From positions 124,001-188,000 of the forward strand of contig JAAEQB010000120.1 in assembly GCA_024231975.1 (NCBI GenBank): DNA of 64,000 nucleotides, read 5' to 3'. Numbering within the stretch: the first letter of the stretch is position 1; the number at the start of each line of letters is the position of its first letter. This DNA comes from Allobosea sp. (lineage in GTDB: Bacteria; Pseudomonadota; Alphaproteobacteria; Rhizobiales; Beijerinckiaceae). Shown piece after piece: positions 61,432-64,000 of this stretch. Under the pieces are notes generated by a model. The model ran no database searches and was not told where the DNA came from. It saw only the letters and a list, made by a program, of their open reading frames with translations. The position numbers were made by a program, and so were the translations under genes.

Positions 61432-62034
61432 CTACGCCGCTTCGGCGGTTCTGTTCGCCGTCCCGAACACCTTGCCGCCCAGCTTCCGCGCCGTGTCGAG
61501 ATGCTCCGACATCTCCGGCACCGGCACCAGGAACTCGGAGGTCACCACCGGCGCACCGCAATAGCCGAAGATGCCGTGGTCGATCTGCGTCTTCATCGCG
61601 CCGTAATAGCCGTGGCGGGCATAGGTGCGCATATCGGCACCGGCGAGCCCGACGAGATGGACCGGCAGATGCTCGAGCTTCCTGACGGTCTTCATGTCCT
61701 CGAGCTCCTCATAAGCCCAGCCATTGGCGAAGACGCGGTCGATCCAGCCCTTCATCAGCGCCGGCATCGACCACCAGTAGATCGGATAGACCAGCACCAG
61801 CGCATCGGCCCGGTCGACGCGCGCCTGCTCGAAGGCGATGTCGGCCGGCTGCACGATCTCGCGGCGGTGGGCGGCAAGATCGTTCAGCGAAAAGCGCGGA
61901 TCGAAACCTTCCTTGGCGAGGTCGGCGATCTCGACGCTATGGCCGGCGCCGGAGACGCCGTCGGCCAGCGCCTGCGCCACGGCATGGCTGAGCGAGTTCG
62001 GATCGGGATGGGCGACGACGACGAGCGCATGCAT
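61432..62034 (-). CDS. NAD(P)H-dependent oxidoreductase (NQO/MdaB-like flavodoxin fold)
   Basis: A 200-residue flavodoxin-fold protein from ATG 62034, with AGGAGAG ahead. ALVVVAHPDPNSLSHAVAQA is the FMN/FAD phosphate loop and LVYPIYWWSMPALMKGWIDR the flavin-contact loop of the NQO1/KefF/MdaB group. It reduces quinones or similar electrophiles by two electrons. It is divergent from a TetR regulator with a repeat operator between them, pointing to xenobiotic- or stress-induced expression. Confidence 0.88.
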   Translation of the reverse strand: MHALVVVAHPDPNSLSHAVAQALADGVSGAGHSVEIADLAKEGFDPRFSLNDLAAHRREIVQPADIAFEQARVDRADALVLVYPIYWWSMPALMKGWIDRVFANGWAYEELEDMKTVRKLEHLPVHLVGLAGADMRTYARHGYYGAMKTQIDHGIFGYCGAPVVTSEFLVPVPEMSEHLDTARKLGGKVFGTANRTAEAA

Positions 62035-62078
62035 GGGATCTCTCCTGCGGCGGTTGCGATCCATCGGGGATCACTATA

Positions 62079-62103
62079 TACTTTTAGTAAGTTACTTTTG
62101 GTA
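62079..62103. promoter_or_regulatory. Direct-repeat operator candidate between oxidoreductase and TetR genes
   Basis: TACTTTTAGTA (62079-62089) and TACTTTTGGTA (62093-62103) form a direct repeat with a 14-base step in the 77-base divergent gap. AT-rich, it overlaps the likely promoters of both genes. TetR proteins usually prefer inverted repeats, so each half may itself be a TAC..GTA dyad site. Confidence 0.55.
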
Positions 62104-62111
62104 CATAAGAG

Positions 62112-62720
62112 ATGTCAAGCCCGGATACCGAGCAGCCGCGCCGCCAGCGCCTGACGCGCGAGGATCGCCAGCGCCAGCTCATCGAGACCGCGTGGCGGAT
62201 CGTCGGCGAGGAAGGCACCGACGCCCTGACGCTCGGCCGCCTCGCCGAGCGCGCGGGCGTCGCCAAGCCGGTGGTCTACAGCCACTTCACCACCCGCAGC
62301 GGCCTGCTCATCGCGCTCTATCGCGACTTCGACGCGCGCGAATATGCGATCATGAACGCCGCGATCGATGGAAGCGAAGCCACCCTCGCCGGCAAGGCCG
62401 GGGCGATCGCTTCGTCCTATGTCGACTGTGTGCTGGCCCAGGGCCGCGAGATTCCGGGCGTCGTCGCAGCTTTGGCCGGCTCGCCTGAGCTCGCCGCGGT
62501 CAAGCGCGACTGCGACCTGATCTTCCTGGAACGCTGCCGCGGCCTGCTCGCGCCCTTCGCCGAGGGCCGGACGATCCCGACCGCCGGATTGCGCGCCATG
62601 CTCGGTGCCGCCGAGGCCTTGTCGCATGCCGCCGCGACGGACGAGATCGGTGCCGACGAAGCCAAACGGGAATTGTTAGAGACCATCACTGCCATGGTCG
62701 CACGCAGCGCGAAGGGCTAG
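62112..62720 (+). CDS. TetR/AcrR-family transcriptional regulator
   Basis: A 202-residue regulator. The N-terminal helix-turn-helix is clear: TREDRQRQLIETAWRIVGEE, then LTLGRLAERAGVAKPVVYSH and FTTRSGLLIALYRDF. The ligand-binding C-terminal part (from about 70) has no assignable specificity. It is divergent from the flavodoxin-fold oxidoreductase and most likely represses it and itself through the repeat pair between the genes. Confidence 0.88.
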   Translation: MSSPDTEQPRRQRLTREDRQRQLIETAWRIVGEEGTDALTLGRLAERAGVAKPVVYSHFTTRSGLLIALYRDFDAREYAIMNAAIDGSEATLAGKAGAIASSYVDCVLAQGREIPGVVAALAGSPELAAVKRDCDLIFLERCRGLLAPFAEGRTIPTAGLRAMLGAAEALSHAAATDEIGADEAKRELLETITAMVARSAKG

Positions 62721-62801
62721 ACAGCCGGCATCGGGCTTTCGCCCGCGCCGCCCACCCTGTAAGTGCGCGGCAACTCCCAGTCTCGCAACGTCCCGGACAT
62801 C

Positions 62802-64000
62802 ATGATTCGCCTCGAAAGCATCGGCAAGCAGAACGGCCAGCAGATCATCTTCATCGAGGCCTCGGCGGCGCTGCAGAAGGGCGAGAAGGTCGGCCTCGTC
62901 GGCCCCAACGGCGCCGGCAAGACCACCTTGTTCCGGCTGATCACCGGCGAGGACCTGCCCGACGAAGGCCAGGTCAGCGTCGATCGCGGCACCACCATCG
63001 GCTATTTCAGCCAGGATGTCGGCGACATGAAGGGCCGCAGCGCCGTCTCCGAGGTGATGGACGGCGCCGGCCCGGTCAGCGCCATCGCTGCCGAGCTGAA
63101 GGAGCTCGAGACGGCGCTCGGCGATCCCGATCGCGCCGACGAGATGGAGGAGCTGATCGCCCGCTATGGCGAGGTCCAGGGGCGCTTCGAGGAGCTCGAC
63201 GGCTATGCGCTCGACGGACGCGCCCGCGAGGTGCTCGATGGCCTCGGCTTCAGCCAGGAGATGATGGAGGGCGATGTCGGCGCCCTCTCCGGCGGCTGGA
63301 AGATGCGCGTCGCGCTCGCCCGCATCCTGCTGATGCGGCCCGACGTGATGCTGCTCGACGAGCCGAGCAACCATCTCGACATCGAGAGCCTGATCTGGCT
63401 GGAGAGCTTCCTCAAGGGCTATGACGGCGCCCTGCTGATGACCTCGCACGACCGCGAATTCATGAACCGCATCGTCGGCAAGATCGTCGAGATCGATGCC
63501 GGCACGCTGACCAGCTATTCCGGCGACTACGAGTTCTACCAGCAGCAGCGCGCGCTCGCCGAAAAGCAGCAGCAGGCGCAGTTCGAGCGCCAGCAGGCGA
63601 TGCTCGCCAAGGAGGTCGCCTTCATCGAGCGCTTCAAGGCGCGCGCCTCACATGCGGCGCAGGTGCAGAGCCGCGTCAAGAAGCTCGACAAGATCGAGCG
63701 CGTCGAGCCGCCCAAGCGCCGCCAGACCGTACAGTTCGAATTCCAGCCGGCGCCGCGCTCGGGTGAGGATGTCGCCACCCTCAAGAATGTGCATGTCCGC
63801 TATGGCAGCAAGACGATCTATGACGGGCTCGACTTCCAGGTCCGACGCAAGGAACGCTGGTGTGTGATGGGTGTCAACGGCGCCGGCAAGTCGACGCTGC
63901 TGAAGCTGATCGCCGGCACCTCGAAGCCCGATAGCGGCTCGGTCGCAGTCGGAACCAGCGTCAAGATGGGCTATTTCGCCCAGCACGCCATGGAGCTGCT
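62802..64000 (+). CDS. ABC-F family ATPase (partial)
   Basis: The frame from ATG 62802 is open to the right edge, giving 399 residues of a protein usually 600-630 long. Cassette 1 has Walker A GPNGAGKT (34-41), signature LSGGWKMRVALARILL and Walker B VMLLDEPSNHLDIESL. The linker (about 240-310) is rich in Gln and Arg, as in ABC-F translation factors. Cassette 2 has Walker A GVNGAGKS before the cut. There are no membrane segments. Such proteins (Uup/EttA/YheS-like) act on ribosomes; the exact subgroup needs the missing end. Confidence 0.92.
   Translation, partial: MIRLESIGKQNGQQIIFIEASAALQKGEKVGLVGPNGAGKTTLFRLITGEDLPDEGQVSVDRGTTIGYFSQDVGDMKGRSAVSEVMDGAGPVSAIAAELKELETALGDPDRADEMEELIARYGEVQGRFEELDGYALDGRAREVLDGLGFSQEMMEGDVGALSGGWKMRVALARILLMRPDVMLLDEPSNHLDIESLIWLESFLKGYDGALLMTSHDREFMNRIVGKIVEIDAGTLTSYSGDYEFYQQQRALAEKQQQAQFERQQAMLAKEVAFIERFKARASHAAQVQSRVKKLDKIERVEPPKRRQTVQFEFQPAPRSGEDVATLKNVHVRYGSKTIYDGLDFQVRRKERWCVMGVNGAGKSTLLKLIAGTSKPDSGSVAVGTSVKMGYFAQHAMEL

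Overview
The window is high-GC, gene-dense DNA from an alphaproteobacterium. The gene content fits the order Hyphomicrobiales, and a Boseaceae/Bosea-like genome is my best guess. Supporting signs are an alphaproteobacterial-type serC leader ahead of serC-serA, a PutA without its own DNA-binding domain controlled by a divergent Lrp-type regulator, an ethylmalonyl-CoA mutase, neighbouring J-domain and BolA genes, a long S21 protein, DUF1178, and many solute transport operons. This is inferred from gene families, not from a database search.

Left part (1-14,500): a minus-strand polar amino-acid ABC operon co-directional with a GlpD-like FAD oxidoreductase, then two LysR regulators. An eight-gene plus-strand operon follows, with a ribose-type ABC importer (ATPase, two permeases, binding protein) plus polysaccharide-deacetylase-like, aspartate-dehydrogenase-like, SDR and RraA-like enzymes. 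Its substrate is unknown. 14,500-15,350 holds two decayed gene ends, a tRNA-Glu(CTC) and a terminator.

Middle (15,344-34,100): old yellow enzyme, ComF, glutaredoxin, a nitrilase-family amidase and DUF1178; a MarR-controlled MFS/SDR cluster with two matching palindromic operators; a second RraA; an aminotransferase with a divergent AsnC regulator; ethylmalonyl-CoA mutase; a secreted serine protease; DUF1989; J-domain protein; M14 metallopeptidase; BolA; MFS; thiolase.

34,300-48,300: a GH19-like protein with a DUF4087 partner, two EamA exporters around a penicillin-binding carboxypeptidase, a histidine-rich CobW-type GTPase, a BioF2-like acetyltransferase, an acyl-CoA synthetase, an orphan Tat-type substrate-binding protein, and a putR-putA type divergent pair.

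48,300-51,660 is the most unusual stretch. Repeat elements and small hypothetical genes border a low-GC island with a broken Dam-type methylase end and a two-gene operon. I read that operon as a Pycsar anti-phage system: a PycTM-like membrane effector overlapping a class III pyrimidine nucleotide cyclase. It lies directly in front of the serC-serA operon.

Right part (51,660-64,000): serC, serA, a small membrane protein, a class A beta-lactamase, an MHS-family transporter, a flavin reductase with a divergent FCD-GntR regulator, a cold shock protein, rpsU, DUF6481, a glutamine amidotransferase, a divergent NAD(P)H quinone oxidoreductase/TetR pair, and the start of an ABC-F ATPase cut by the right edge. 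Two families of intergenic inverted-repeat elements recur through the window.
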